Source: Phycisphaerales bacterium (lineage in GTDB: Bacteria > Planctomycetota > Phycisphaerae > Sedimentisphaerales > Anaerobacaceae). From it: DNA of 48,941 nucleotides. Location: positions 44,935 through 93,875 of the forward strand of contig PMZJ01000006.1 in NCBI GenBank assembly GCA_003170415.1, written 5' to 3'. The translations under genes and the position numbers were made by a program. The notes beneath the pieces are model-generated. The model saw only the letters and a program-made list of their open reading frames with translations. It searched no databases and was not told the origin of the DNA. The number at the start of each line of letters is the position of its first letter. The first letter of the stretch is position 1. Positions 8,853-16,951 of the stretch are shown here, piece by piece.

Positions 8853-9250
8853 CAACGCACCGTACAGATTATCTCGCCGCCAATCTTAGCTTGCCGGCAA
8901 CCCTTGTCACTCATTAGTCCTTTACTTGTCGAGATTATGGCTATGCCCATCCCGTTCATAACACAGGGCAAATCATCAACCGACGAATAAACCCGCCTAC
9001 CAAGCTTGCTTACTCTCTTGATTTCCTCAATAGCCGAACGGCCCGTCTCATCGTATTTCAGCGTAATCCGCAATATCCCCTGCGTGCCGCTCTCGATTTT
9101 ATCAAAGTCCTCTATGTAACCTTCTGTCTTAAGCACGGCCGCAATCGCCACGCAGACCTTCGAGTCCTTGATGTTCACCTGTTTGCTCATTATCCGAGCA
9201 GCATTGCGAACTCTTGTCAACATATCCGCTATTGGGTCATTCAAGCTCAT
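8852..9250 (-). CDS. rpsH: 30S ribosomal protein S8
   Basis: 132 residues. S8 binds helix 21 of 16S rRNA and, in E. coli, represses the spc operon. Seen: MSLNDPIADMLTRVRNA start, the RVYSSVDDLP and STSKGLMSDKGCRQAKIGGE signatures of the C-terminal rRNA-binding domain. AGAG lies some 10 bases before the ATG. Located between rpsN and rplF as usual. Confidence 0.98.
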   Translation of the reverse strand: MSLNDPIADMLTRVRNAARIMSKQVNIKDSKVCVAIAAVLKTEGYIEDFDKIESGTQGILRITLKYDETGRSAIEEIKRVSKLGRRVYSSVDDLPCVMNGMGIAIISTSKGLMSDKGCRQAKIGGEIICTVR

Positions 9251-9294
9251 ATTCGATTCTCTTATTCTCCTACCGGCTCATCCGGCATCTTTTT

Positions 9295-9480
9295 TTACCA
9301 GCTCGCCTTCTTGATTCCGGGTATCTTGCCTTCGTGGGCAAGCTTCCTGAAACAAAGTCGGCAAATCTTAAACTTTTGATAAACAGCTCTGGCCCTGCCG
9401 CAAATCTTACAACGAGTGTACTGCCTTACCTTGAACTTCTGTTTCTTTACTGACTTGTTAACAAGGGCCTTCGTAGACAT
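9295..9480 (-). CDS. rpsN: 30S ribosomal protein S14, type Z
   Basis: 61 residues, the short zinc-binding form. The zinc ligands C24, C27, C40 and C43 are present in CKIC and CRLC. Binds the head of the small subunit next to S10 and S19. Many bacteria keep a longer zinc-free paralogue elsewhere for zinc shortage; the window does not show one. AGG is 5 bases before the ATG. Lies between rplE and rpsH. Confidence 0.98.
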   Translation of the reverse strand: MSTKALVNKSVKKQKFKVRQYTRCKICGRARAVYQKFKICRLCFRKLAHEGKIPGIKKASW

Positions 9481-9520
9481 AGTTACCTGCTAAAATCCTT
9501 AACTTGTTCTATAAGTCAAA

Positions 9521-10090
9521 TTAGTCCTGTTCCGACTTCGAATCGGCCTTCTGGACCCTGAACGGCATACCAAACAGCGCCAGCATTCGTCTTGCCTCAT
9601 CATCACTTTTGGCCGTCGTTACAAACGTTATGTTCATACCCTGCTGAAACTCAACCTTCACCGGGTTGATTTCAGGGAAAACCGTCTGTTCGCTCAGTCC
9701 CATCGAATAGGCGCCTCGACCGTCAAAACCGCGAGGATTAAGCCCGCGAAAATCTCTGACTCGCGGTATCGCCAAGCTGATGAGCCGGTCCATAAACTCG
9801 TACATCCGATCGCCTCGCATGGTAACCTTCAACCCGGTTTCCTGCCCCTCGCGAACCTTGAAGTTCGAGACACTTTTCTTGGCCTTGCACACTAACGGCA
9901 TCTGTCCCGTTATCAATGTCAGGTCGGCCTTGGCCAGCTCAATGTACTTCTTATCCTGCGCCGCCTTGCCGACACCCATCGAAACGACTATCTTCTCTAA
10001 GCGGGGCACCGCCATTCGGTTCTTATACCCGAACTCTTTTACCAGTTCCCCGACAACCTTCGACTTGTATAAATCTTTCAAACGTGCCAT
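9521..10090 (-). CDS. rplE: 50S ribosomal protein L5
   Basis: 189 residues. 5S rRNA-binding protein of the central protuberance that touches P-site tRNA. Recognised by MARLKDLYKSKVV, the VPRLEKIVVSMGVGKA strand, FRGLNPRGFDGRGAYSMG and the C-terminal MNITFVTTAKSDDEARRML. Weak ribosome binding site. Standard place between rplX and rpsN. Confidence 0.98.
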   Translation of the reverse strand: MARLKDLYKSKVVGELVKEFGYKNRMAVPRLEKIVVSMGVGKAAQDKKYIELAKADLTLITGQMPLVCKAKKSVSNFKVREGQETGLKVTMRGDRMYEFMDRLISLAIPRVRDFRGLNPRGFDGRGAYSMGLSEQTVFPEINPVKVEFQQGMNITFVTTAKSDDEARRMLALFGMPFRVQKADSKSEQD

Positions 10091-10106
10091 CGTTATTTAC
10101 CGTTGC

Positions 10107-10445
10107 TCATTTCTTTTTCGGATGTCTGATTACGCTTATTTTTGTGCCGTCTTTGGCGACTCGCTGCTTGCCGCCGTCCTTGCCGATCTCATAGTGCACC
10201 CTGCCGGCCTTTGATGTCTTCGGGTTGACCGGCTGAATGTTGCTTATATGTATCGGCTGCTCGATATTTATCCGCCCGCCGGAAGGACTCTTTTGCGACG
10301 GCTTAACGTGCTTCTTCGCCAGGTTTATACCCTGAACGATTACCTTGTTTTCCTCTCGCAGCACGCGAAGCACCTTCCCCGTCGTACCCTTATAGTCGCC
10401 GGCTATCACCTGTATCATATCATCTTTTTTAACGTGCATCGCCAT
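10107..10445 (-). CDS. rplX: 50S ribosomal protein L24
   Basis: 112 residues. An assembly-initiator protein at the tunnel exit. The KOW motif is visible near the N-terminus (DMIQVIAGDYKGTTGKVLRV), cut to its core IAGDYKGTTGKV, and the downstream GINLAKKHVKPSQ is diagnostic. AGGA lies about 8 bases before the ATG. Between rplN and rplE. Confidence 0.98.
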   Translation of the reverse strand: MAMHVKKDDMIQVIAGDYKGTTGKVLRVLREENKVIVQGINLAKKHVKPSQKSPSGGRINIEQPIHISNIQPVNPKTSKAGRVHYEIGKDGGKQRVAKDGTKISVIRHPKKK

Positions 10446-10465
10446 CTGCCGTATCCTGTCGTCTG

Positions 10466-10852
10466 TTAAACAACCTCGCTTGCCAGCGAGACAATCTTCA
10501 TATAGTTCTTTTCACGAAGCTCACGGGCAACCGCACCGAAAATACGCGTGCCTATCGGGTTGCCTTCCTCATCAATCATAACCGCCGCGTTTGTGTCGAA
10601 CCGCACGTAGCCGCCGTCGGCTCGCTTTATCGGATGTTTGGTGCGAACGATAACACACTTGTGCACCTTCTTGTTGTCGAGCTGACAGGTGGGCAGCCAC
10701 TTCTTTATCGCCACGCACACGATGTCCCCGACGCCCGCCACCGCGCGCGTGAACTTGCCGTGAGCGCCGCTTTTGCCCACAACCCTGATGCACTGTGCCG
10801 TCTTTGCGCCGGAGTTGTCGGCTATACTCAACATTGTTTCTTGTTGTATCAT
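10466..10852 (-). CDS. rplN: 50S ribosomal protein L14
   Basis: 128 residues against the usual 122. MIQQETMLSIADNSGAK opens the protein, and GTRIFGAVARELREKNYMKI closes it, shortened here to FGAVARELREK. L14 forms bridge B8 with the small subunit and binds the silencing factor RsfS in other bacteria. A few extra residues occur in the loop around WLPTCQLDNKKVHK, which is where the additional length seems to be. Standard position. Confidence 0.98.
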   Translation of the reverse strand: MIQQETMLSIADNSGAKTAQCIRVVGKSGAHGKFTRAVAGVGDIVCVAIKKWLPTCQLDNKKVHKCVIVRTKHPIKRADGGYVRFDTNAAVMIDEEGNPIGTRIFGAVARELREKNYMKIVSLASEVV

Positions 10853-10869
10853 CTTTTACTTTCCAGCTA

Positions 10870-11139
10870 TTATTGCAGCTGCTCCTGAGCCGCTTTTGTT
10901 AAAATGCTAACGAGACGCCATCTTTTGGTTTTGCTGTACGGCCTGCACTCGGTCACTTCGACCACGTCCCCTACGCCGGCCTCGTTACGCTCGTCGTGAA
11001 CTATCAGACGCGTCTGCCTCTTAAGGGTCTTGCCGTACTTAGGATGCCTGTACACGTAATCTATGGCAACCTTTATGCTCTTGCTGCCGCCCTTGCTCAC
11101 CACTACCGCTTTCGTTGTCTTTACCTTGTGTTCCTGCAT
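10870..11139 (-). CDS. rpsQ: 30S ribosomal protein S17
   Basis: 89 residues, one OB fold. An early 16S rRNA 5'-domain binder. Conserved KSIKVAIDYVYRHPKYGKTL and the VVEVTECRPYSKTKRWRLV segment identify it. Follows rpmC by five bases, so the two are probably co-translated; AAGG lies close to the ATG. Confidence 0.98.
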   Translation of the reverse strand: MQEHKVKTTKAVVVSKGGSKSIKVAIDYVYRHPKYGKTLKRQTRLIVHDERNEAGVGDVVEVTECRPYSKTKRWRLVSILTKAAQEQLQ

Positions 11140-11144
11140 CCTTC

Positions 11145-11369
11145 TTATTCCTTACCGCCGGCCTTTACTGCCGGTTTGGCCTCTATTTGACGCTGACGCA
11201 ACACCGTCTTTATCCTCGCTATATCACGACGCGCATTAATCGCCGCGCGGCAATCCTGTAGTTTTTCAGTCGTCGCCTGCGAATGCAAATCAAACACGTG
11301 CCGCTGCAACTCCTGCACCTTGCCTTCAAGCTCATCCGTACTCATTTCACGATAAACCTGTGCCTTCAT
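11145..11369 (-). CDS. rpmC: 50S ribosomal protein L29
   Basis: 74 residues, mostly two antiparallel helices. L29 lies at the tunnel exit beside L23, where trigger factor and SRP dock. Seen: STDELEGKVQELQRHVFDL and the C-terminal ARIKTVLRQRQIE. A short basic tail follows. AAGG is placed 8 bases before the ATG. Between rplP and rpsQ. Confidence 0.97.
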   Translation of the reverse strand: MKAQVYREMSTDELEGKVQELQRHVFDLHSQATTEKLQDCRAAINARRDIARIKTVLRQRQIEAKPAVKAGGKE

Positions 11370-11379
11370 CTGTACACCC

Positions 11380-11802
11380 TTATCCCACCGTGCGCCTGCG
11401 CCGGACTAATCTGCATTTTATCGGCATTTTGTGCGCCACACGCAACAACGCCCGTTTGGCTAATTCCTCATCAACGCCGCCAACTTCAAACAAAATCGCC
11501 CCCGGCCTGACTCGCGACACCCAAAACGCCGGCTCACCTTTACCTTTACCCATTCGCGTCTCAAGCGGCTTGGCGCTAACCGGCTTGTACGGAAATACCC
11601 TGATGTACACCTTGCCTTCACGCTGCAGATAATGCGTCGCCGCAACGCGACCGGCCTCTATATTCTTGGCTTCAAGCCAGCACTGCTCCAGCGACTGCAA
11701 ACCGTATTCGCCAAACGCAACATAATTGGCCCTGGCGGCATTGCACTTCATTTTGCCACGCTGGCTCTTACGGTACTTAACTCTTTTCGGCATCAATGCC
11801 AT
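11380..11802 (-). CDS. rplP: 50S ribosomal protein L16
   Basis: 140 residues. Positions tRNA in the A and P sites of the 50S. Signatures: MPKRVKYRKSQRG, GRMGKGKGEP region (here TRMGKGKGEPAFWVSRVRPG, core MGKGKGEP) and PIKCRLVRR at the end. The ATG at 11802 has AGGG at 9 bases; an in-frame ATG three codons later is an alternative. Arg81 of the E. coli protein, the target of the hydroxylase RoxA, corresponds to the region around GKGEP, but I cannot say whether it is modified here. Confidence 0.98.
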   Translation of the reverse strand: MALMPKRVKYRKSQRGKMKCNAARANYVAFGEYGLQSLEQCWLEAKNIEAGRVAATHYLQREGKVYIRVFPYKPVSAKPLETRMGKGKGEPAFWVSRVRPGAILFEVGGVDEELAKRALLRVAHKMPIKCRLVRRRRTVG

Positions 11803-11859
11803 TTTGTATACCCTAAGCTAATCTAATCTATAAATCCTGTAATTCCGTCGTTTCGACCG

Positions 11860-12675
11860 TTAACTCCCTTGCGGGCTTTCGCCTTCAGGTCGTTCGACCA
11901 CTGGTGCGGCGGTATCTGTCTGAGCGGCCTGAGCGCTGCCCGCCTGCGACTGCCTCTGATGACCACTCGCCGGCCCGCCTGAACCCTCGTCACGCCTGAA
12001 TGGGCGACGACGAGGTCCCTGCCTGGACTCCTGCTGTGCCCCAAAAAGACCCTGGTATATCCACACCTTGATACCAATCGTCCCGTATGTCGTCTCGGCA
12101 CGGGCCTGAGCATAATCAACATCCGCGTCCAGAGTGTGAAGCGGAATACTTCCCTTTTTCTGCGTCTCACGCCGGGCTATTTCAGCTCCGCCCAGTCGGC
12201 CTGAACACATAATCTTCACGCCCTTGGCGCCGGCGTCCATCGCCGCATCGCAGAACTGCTTCATCGTGCGCCTGAAAGACGCTCGCTTGCAAAGCTGCTC
12301 CGCCATCGCCTCGCCAACCAGAAAAGCGTTCCGGTCCTGGTCCTTTATTTCAACGACGTTGACGGTTACCTTGCGACCGGTCAACGCTTCCAATTCTTCC
12401 CGCAGCTTCTCAACCTCGCCGCCTCGCGGACCAATCACCACCCCGGGCCTTGCGCTGTGCAGTGTTACCGTTACCTCGTTGCGGGTCCTGATTACTTCCG
12501 TCTTCGCAACGCCGCCCTTGGGCATCTGCCGGTTAAATTTCTTGTCGATGAACTTGCGAATAACCTGGTCCTCGACAAGAAACGTCCCGTAGTCCGCCTT
12601 CGACGCAAACCACGTGCTCTGCCAGCCCCTGGTTATTCCCGTCCTGAAACCTATTGGCGATACCTTCTGACCCAT
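11860..12675 (-). CDS. rpsC: 30S ribosomal protein S3 with long disordered tail
   Basis: 271 residues against 233 in E. coli. S3 lines the mRNA entry channel. MGQKVSPIGFRTGI opens it; the KH domain (about 40-110) has its GxxG loop as GPRG, and the C-terminal domain (about 115-208) ends GTIGIKVWIYQG. From about residue 212 on there is a glutamine-, arginine-, glycine- and serine-rich tail of roughly 60 residues that looks disordered and starts with a basic RRRPFRR patch. It is downstream of rplV and upstream of rplP as usual. Confidence 0.98.
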   Translation of the reverse strand: MGQKVSPIGFRTGITRGWQSTWFASKADYGTFLVEDQVIRKFIDKKFNRQMPKGGVAKTEVIRTRNEVTVTLHSARPGVVIGPRGGEVEKLREELEALTGRKVTVNVVEIKDQDRNAFLVGEAMAEQLCKRASFRRTMKQFCDAAMDAGAKGVKIMCSGRLGGAEIARRETQKKGSIPLHTLDADVDYAQARAETTYGTIGIKVWIYQGLFGAQQESRQGPRRRPFRRDEGSGGPASGHQRQSQAGSAQAAQTDTAAPVVERPEGESPQGS

Positions 12676-12701
12676 AGTTTAATTCGCCTCTGAATCGGCC
12701 T

Positions 12702-13250
12702 TTACGATTGCGTTACCGTAATATGTATATGACAACCTTTTTTAGTAAGAGAATGCGCCCTGCCTCTGTCCTTGGCTATCCATCGTTTGGTGCCGATCCG
12801 AACGCCGGCGTCATCTACACGCGCCTCGCTCACATAAAGATTGTCCACGTCCGCTTCCTGCTCATCAGCGTCGGCAATCGCAGTACGAAGCGTTTTGCTT
12901 ATCATTTCCGCGGCACGCTTCCGCGTAAACTTCAAAATATCCAGCGCGTCCTGCACCTTCCGGCCCGCTATCAACTGCGTAACTAACCGTGCCTTGCGAG
13001 GTGCGAATGGAGCATACCGACACGTTGAACACCAGCCGGCAATATCATTCGGCTCAACACCCAGCGCCGTCGCCAGACGCTTAACGTCTTCGGTGTTGGG
13101 TATCGGCTTGAACAAGCCGTGCTTCCAGTTCTTCACGGCCGATATGGCGTCCTGCTTATCCAGCCCGGCTCTTACAAGCTGCCCGGCCAACTGCTCCACG
13201 CTTATCTTTCGCTGCCCACTAAGTTTTTTTAACTTTTCTGAATTCAACAT
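12702..13250 (-). CDS. rplV: 50S ribosomal protein L22 fused to an N-terminal HTH-like domain
   Basis: 182 residues against about 110 in typical L22. Residues 75-182 are a complete L22: RYAPFAPRKARLVTQLI, KRAAEMISKTLRTAIADA and the tunnel hairpin region IGTKRWIAKDRGRA are all recognisable. Residues 1-73 are extra and resemble an XRE/Cro-type helix-turn-helix: ISVEQLAGQL, then NWKHGLFKPIPNTEDVKRLA and ALGVEPNDI, the pattern of helices 2 to 5 of that fold. One uninterrupted frame covers both. The ATG at 13250 has AAGG 12 bases upstream; no start near residue 75 is available. L22 reaches the exit tunnel and its outer surface. The function of the extra domain is unknown. Confidence 0.95.
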   Translation of the reverse strand: MLNSEKLKKLSGQRKISVEQLAGQLVRAGLDKQDAISAVKNWKHGLFKPIPNTEDVKRLATALGVEPNDIAGWCSTCRYAPFAPRKARLVTQLIAGRKVQDALDILKFTRKRAAEMISKTLRTAIADADEQEADVDNLYVSEARVDDAGVRIGTKRWIAKDRGRAHSLTKKGCHIHITVTQS

Positions 13251-13264
13251 AACTATTCAAAACC

Positions 13265-13561
13265 TTACCTCGCCGGTGCCGGTGTCGGTGCCTCTTCTAC
13301 TTTCCTTGTTGAATGCCCTCTGAATACCCTGGTCGGCGAAAATTCCCCAAGCTTATGCCCCACCATATCCTCGGTAACATACACCTTGTGGAACATCTTC
13401 CCGTTGTGCACCATAAAAGTATAACCAATGAATTCCGGAGTTATCGTGCACCTTCGTGCCCAGGTCTTTATCGGGTCGCGCAACCCCGTCTGTATCTGTT
13501 TGTTAACCTTTGCAAACAGTTTTACGTCAACATACGGCCCTTTTTTCTGCGATCTTCCCAT
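13265..13561 (-). CDS. rpsS: 30S ribosomal protein S19
   Basis: 98 residues. Head protein forming a complex with S13. Signatures: [29 protein letters not shown] and [16 protein letters not shown]. The last 10 residues ([11 protein letters not shown]) form a short Pro/Ala tail. GAGG lies 7 bases before the ATG. Only 14 bases separate it from rplV. Confidence 0.98.
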   Translation of the reverse strand: MGRSQKKGPYVDVKLFAKVNKQIQTGLRDPIKTWARRCTITPEFIGYTFMVHNGKMFHKVYVTEDMVGHKLGEFSPTRVFRGHSTRKVEEAPTPAPAR

Positions 13562-13607
13562 TCGATTTCCTCAGGCCGGCTAACCGGCCTCGATAACATC
13601 CTTCATA

Positions 13608-14459
13608 TCAAACTTCCTGTTGTCCATGCGGGCTGCTTCTGCGTCTCCGAATAATCCGCTTGCTGCTGACCTTTCTCGGGTTTCTTGTCTTTCCGCCCTT
13701 TGCCAGCACGCCGGTCGGCGAGCAGGGATGACGTCCGCCGTTGCTCCTGCCTTCACCGCCGCCCATGGGATGCGCTACCGGGTTCTGTGCCTTGCCTCTT
13801 ACGTGGCCCCTGCGACCTTTATGTCTTGTCCGCCCCGCCTTGCCCCACCTGATGTTCTGATAGTCCGTGTTGCTCAGCTTGCCTATTGTCGCACGGCATT
13901 CCTTGCGAACCATTCGCATCTCGCCGCTGGGCAGTTGAAGTGTTACCCAGTCGCCTTCTTTGGCTATTATTCTCGCCGCCCCGCCGGCAACACGCACTAA
14001 CTTGCCGCCCTGGCCGGCTGACATTTCGATATTATGAACTTCAAGACCGCTCGGAATCGCCTCTAACGGCATCGCGTTGCCGACCTTCGGCTCGCAAACC
14101 ATGCCGCTTTCAACCTTATCGCCCAGCTTTACGCCGTCCGGGGCCAATATGTACCGTTTTTCGCCGTCAACGTAGTGCAGCAATGATATATAACAATTCC
14201 TGTTCGGGTCGTATTCCACGCTTGCCACGCTTGCGCCGACGCCGTCTTTGTCCCGCTTAAAATCAATGAGGCGGTACATCTGCCTCGCACCGCCTCCTCT
14301 GAAACGCACCATCGTCATACCGCTGTGGTTTCTGCCGCCTGACTTCTTTATGCGAATACACAGGGTCTTTTCCCGCCTGTCGGTGGTTAGCTCGGCAAAA
14401 TCGTTGACCGAACTGTTCCTGCGCCCTGCACTCGTCGGCTTGTATATTTTAATTCCCAT
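13608..14459 (-). CDS. rplB: 50S ribosomal protein L2
   Basis: 283 residues. L2 is needed for subunit association and peptidyl transferase activity. MGIKIYKPTSAGRR start; SH3-like and OB-like RNA-binding domains in the middle, and the C-terminal HPMGGGEGRSNGGRHPCSP loop that carries the conserved histidine important for activity. Follows rplW by 22 bases. Confidence 0.98.
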   Translation of the reverse strand: MGIKIYKPTSAGRRNSSVNDFAELTTDRREKTLCIRIKKSGGRNHSGMTMVRFRGGGARQMYRLIDFKRDKDGVGASVASVEYDPNRNCYISLLHYVDGEKRYILAPDGVKLGDKVESGMVCEPKVGNAMPLEAIPSGLEVHNIEMSAGQGGKLVRVAGGAARIIAKEGDWVTLQLPSGEMRMVRKECRATIGKLSNTDYQNIRWGKAGRTRHKGRRGHVRGKAQNPVAHPMGGGEGRSNGGRHPCSPTGVLAKGGKTRNPRKVSSKRIIRRRRSSPHGQQEV

Positions 14460-14481
14460 ATTGCTTCTCTTGCTCTCTTTA

Positions 14482-14760
14482 TTAGAACAGGTCTATATGA
14501 TAATCGGGCTTCAGGTACACGACGGCCTTTTTCCAGTCCTGCGTGTAACCCATCGTTTTGCCCTTGCGCCTGAATTTGCCTTTTCTGTTGGCGGTCCTGA
14601 CCTTGTCAACCTTCACCGTGTACAGCCGCTCAACAGCGCCTCTTATCTGCATCTTGTTGGCGTCCTTGTTCACTTCAAATGCATACGCGCTTACCTTGCC
14701 CGCAAGGTGCGTCCCCTGCTCCGTAATCAATGGCCGAACTATGATATTATGATCTTTCAT
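14482..14760 (-). CDS. rplW: 50S ribosomal protein L23
   Basis: 92 residues. Tunnel-exit protein that docks trigger factor and SRP. Recognised by IIVRPLITEQGTHLA, FEVNKDANKMQIRGAVE and the extended loop with RRKGKTMGYTQDWKKA. It starts 11 bases after the rplD stop, with a poor ribosome binding site, so coupling to rplD is likely. Confidence 0.98.
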   Translation of the reverse strand: MKDHNIIVRPLITEQGTHLAGKVSAYAFEVNKDANKMQIRGAVERLYTVKVDKVRTANRKGKFRRKGKTMGYTQDWKKAVVYLKPDYHIDLF

Positions 14761-14771
14761 AATGCCAACAG

Positions 14772-15407
14772 CTAATTCTCACTTGACTCATTTTTGTTTA
14801 TAAGAGACAGAAACGCCTCTTTGGTAAACAGTAATTTGGTATGTCTGCAAATATCCCCCGCGTTCAACTCCGCCACCGGCATCACCGACACCTTCGCTAT
14901 GTTCCTTGCCGAGCGGTAAATCGTGTCGTTATAGTCGCCTATCATCACAAGGCAACTGCGGTCAATTTTCAGATTCTCCAGGATATTCGCAAAATCCTTG
15001 GTCTTTGGCTTCTCAAATTTCAACTGGTCAACGACGACCACATTATTACTCAAAAGCTTCGACAGTATCGCCGAATCCCTCGCCAGTTTTTTCTGCTTTT
15101 TAGGCATCTGCTTGCTGAAATCTCGTGCAACTTTCGCAAATGTCACGCCGCCGCCAACCCGTTTGCCCGTCCTGATTGTGCCGGCTCTCGCGTTACCGGT
15201 ATGCTTCTGTGCGTATATCTTTTTGGTCGAACCTTCAATCATGCCCCTGCTTTTTGTCGCCGCTGTCCCCACCCGTTTGTTCGCCTGGTACATCACTATC
15301 GCCTGCTTCAGCAGTGAATACCTGATGCGCCCACCGAACGTTGACTCGTCAACTTTCAAGCTCTCGACCTCTTTACCGTTTTTATCGTATACAGACAAGC
15401 TAATCAT
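14772..15407 (-). CDS. rplD: 50S ribosomal protein L4
   Basis: 211 residues. L4 lines the constriction of the exit tunnel together with L22; in E. coli it also represses the S10 operon by acting on its leader. The tunnel loop segment STKKIYAQKHTGNARAGTIR and the KKQKKLARDSAILSKL segment are clear. The window has a long leader upstream of rpsJ where such control could act. AGGG lies 9 bases before the ATG. Confidence 0.98.
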   Translation of the reverse strand: MISLSVYDKNGKEVESLKVDESTFGGRIRYSLLKQAIVMYQANKRVGTAATKSRGMIEGSTKKIYAQKHTGNARAGTIRTGKRVGGGVTFAKVARDFSKQMPKKQKKLARDSAILSKLLSNNVVVVDQLKFEKPKTKDFANILENLKIDRSCLVMIGDYNDTIYRSARNIAKVSVMPVAELNAGDICRHTKLLFTKEAFLSLINKNESSEN

Positions 15408-15429
15408 CCGCTAATCCCTGCGCTGATAT

Positions 15430-16083
15430 CTATACCTTATTCTTCTGTGAAGTTCTCACTACAACGTAACCACCCGCGGGCCCCGGCACCGACCCTTTGA
15501 TTACCAGCAGGTTATTTTCCTGGTCTATCGAAACAAGGCGATGGGTCTTGACCGTAATCCGTTTAGCGCCCATGTGTCCGCCCATTTTTTTGCCCTTCTT
15601 TATGTCTCCGCCGTGACCACGGTCGGTTCCATAACCCGCCTGAGAACCCGGCGAACGGTGTTTGCGCTCGGTACCGTGCGAACCAGGCATACCGCCAAAA
15701 TGGTATCGCTTCATCGGGCCGGCAAATCCCTTGCCCTTGCTTGTACCGATAACGTCCACGAATTTCGTCTCGGCAAAAATTGAAACCGTTACCGAGTCGC
15801 CCTGATTCAACTCCGCCTTCGCATCGCCCGCAAGCCGCATCTCCCTGATATACTTCTTCGGCAGGGTCTTGGCCTTTTCGGCGTGTCCAATCGCGGGCTT
15901 TGTCCTGCGTGACGCTTTCTTATCGTCATAACCCAGTTGCACCGCGTTATAGCCGTCTGTTTCAACGGTCTTTACCTGCATAACAACACAGGGGCCGGCC
16001 TGTATGACCGTAACAGGCAACAGCCGTTCCTTCTCATCGTAAACCTGCGTCATTCCAACCTTTTTTCCCAGCAGCATTGCCAC
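15430..16083 (-). CDS. rplC: 50S ribosomal protein L3 (probable GTG start)
   Basis: 217 residues. Early-assembly protein whose extension reaches the peptidyl transferase centre: [19 protein letters not shown], core [15 protein letters not shown]-terminal [14 protein letters not shown] is diagnostic. GTG at 16083 is preceded by AGGGA at 8 bases; an ATG two codons later would have a 14-base spacing and is less likely. Second gene of the S10 cluster. Confidence 0.97.
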   Translation of the reverse strand: MAMLLGKKVGMTQVYDEKERLLPVTVIQAGPCVVMQVKTVETDGYNAVQLGYDDKKASRRTKPAIGHAEKAKTLPKKYIREMRLAGDAKAELNQGDSVTVSIFAETKFVDVIGTSKGKGFAGPMKRYHFGGMPGSHGTERKHRSPGSQAGYGTDRGHGGDIKKGKKMGGHMGAKRITVKTHRLVSIDQENNLLVIKGSVPGPAGGYVVVRTSQKNKV

Positions 16084-16113
16084 TTTTGTCTTCCCTGTTA
16101 CTGACTTGCTTTA

Positions 16114-16428
16114 TTATGCCTTAATCTTTACGAAAACACCGGCCGGCACCACCAGCCGATTAAGCACCTCAACCGTCCGCGCATTCGCCTCGCGAATGTC
16201 AATCAGACGCTTGTGTGTCCGCATCTCAAACTGCTCGCGTGATTTCTTGTCAACATGAGGACTTCTCAGCACAGTATATCTTTCAATTCGAGTCGGAAGA
16301 GGAATGGGGCCGCTGATACGAGCATTGGTTCTTCTGGCGTGCTCCACTATCTCCTTCGCGGAGGCATCCAGAATCCTGTGGTCGTATGCCTCCATCCTTA
16401 TCTTTATTCTTTCTGTCTCACCGGCCAT
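16114..16428 (-). CDS. rpsJ: 30S ribosomal protein S10 (NusE)
   Basis: 104 residues. Small-subunit head protein; as NusE it also joins transcription antitermination complexes and links NusG to the ribosome. Signatures: [33 protein letters not shown] (core [19 protein letters not shown]) and KRLIDIR. First gene of the S10 cluster, behind a promoter about 450 bases upstream. No strong ribosome binding site precedes the ATG, which would suit translational control by the leader. Confidence 0.98.
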   Translation of the reverse strand: MAGETERIKIRMEAYDHRILDASAKEIVEHARRTNARISGPIPLPTRIERYTVLRSPHVDKKSREQFEMRTHKRLIDIREANARTVEVLNRLVVPAGVFVKIKA

Positions 16429-16885
16429 AAAACTGCGCCCAAATTCTCAGTATTACTGCAACCTGTTTTTTCACACCTTTGACCACGACTACTACAATTC
16501 CACTATCACTGCCACCGGCGGATAATTGCCCGAGGCGGGGCTCGAAGCGTGTCGCCGGCTTCAGCGGCCTGTTTTGCCTTTTTAGCAGGAAAGACCTGAC
16601 CTGGTTATCAAACGCCTGCGGTCACAAGCATCCGACACCACAATCGCCTTCCTTAACGAATCGGGGTTCTAAACTTTTCAGATTGCGTTAAAACCTGACT
16701 ATTCGCCAAACCGACAACGCATCCCAGATTTACGGGGCTTATTGGCAGCCCCAACTGTACCCCTTAATTAAAACAAACCATCAATTAAACCGTCCTTGAC
16801 GACCACGATTCGCAGACGTGTTACAGCCCAACTCGTCAATCGCAAAGCCATCCTTGGCAATGCTCGCTACGGCTGAAAGACGGGT
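16429..16885 (-). promoter_or_regulatory. Long 5' leader of the S10 operon
   Basis: About 450 bases between the predicted promoter and rpsJ with no gene on either strand that I can support. It contains at least one perfect hairpin (see 16734-16752) and GC-rich stretches near 16510-16580. E. coli regulates this operon through L4 binding to a structured leader; the length and position here would suit a comparable element, but the sequence does not look like the E. coli leader. A regulatory role is inferred. Confidence 0.4.
16734..16752 (-). other. Perfect hairpin in the S10 leader
   Basis: GGGGCT and AGCCCC form a six-base-pair stem around a seven-base loop. No T-run follows on the minus strand, so it is not a standard terminator. 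It may be part of leader folding. Confidence 0.4.
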
Positions 16886-16914
16886 AATCTAACATACCGC
16901 CCGACATCCGTCAA
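16886..16914 (-). promoter_or_regulatory. sigma70-like promoter upstream of the S10 operon
   Basis: On the minus strand TTGACG (16909-16914) and TAGATT (16886-16891) are separated by exactly 17 bases. Five of six -35 bases match consensus. It lies just downstream of fusA and is the best promoter candidate in the gap before rpsJ. Confidence 0.55.
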
Positions 16915-16920
16915 CAACTT

Positions 16921-16951
16921 ACGAAAAAAAAATTAAAAATATATTTTTTAT
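16921..16951 (-). terminator. AT-rich possible weak terminator after fusA
   Basis: Directly after the fusA stop the minus strand reads an A/T-only inverted repeat (AAAAATATATTTTT) followed by nine T residues. The stem has no G:C pair, so it is weak as an intrinsic terminator, but the spot is right: fusA before it, the S10 promoter after it. Confidence 0.25.
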
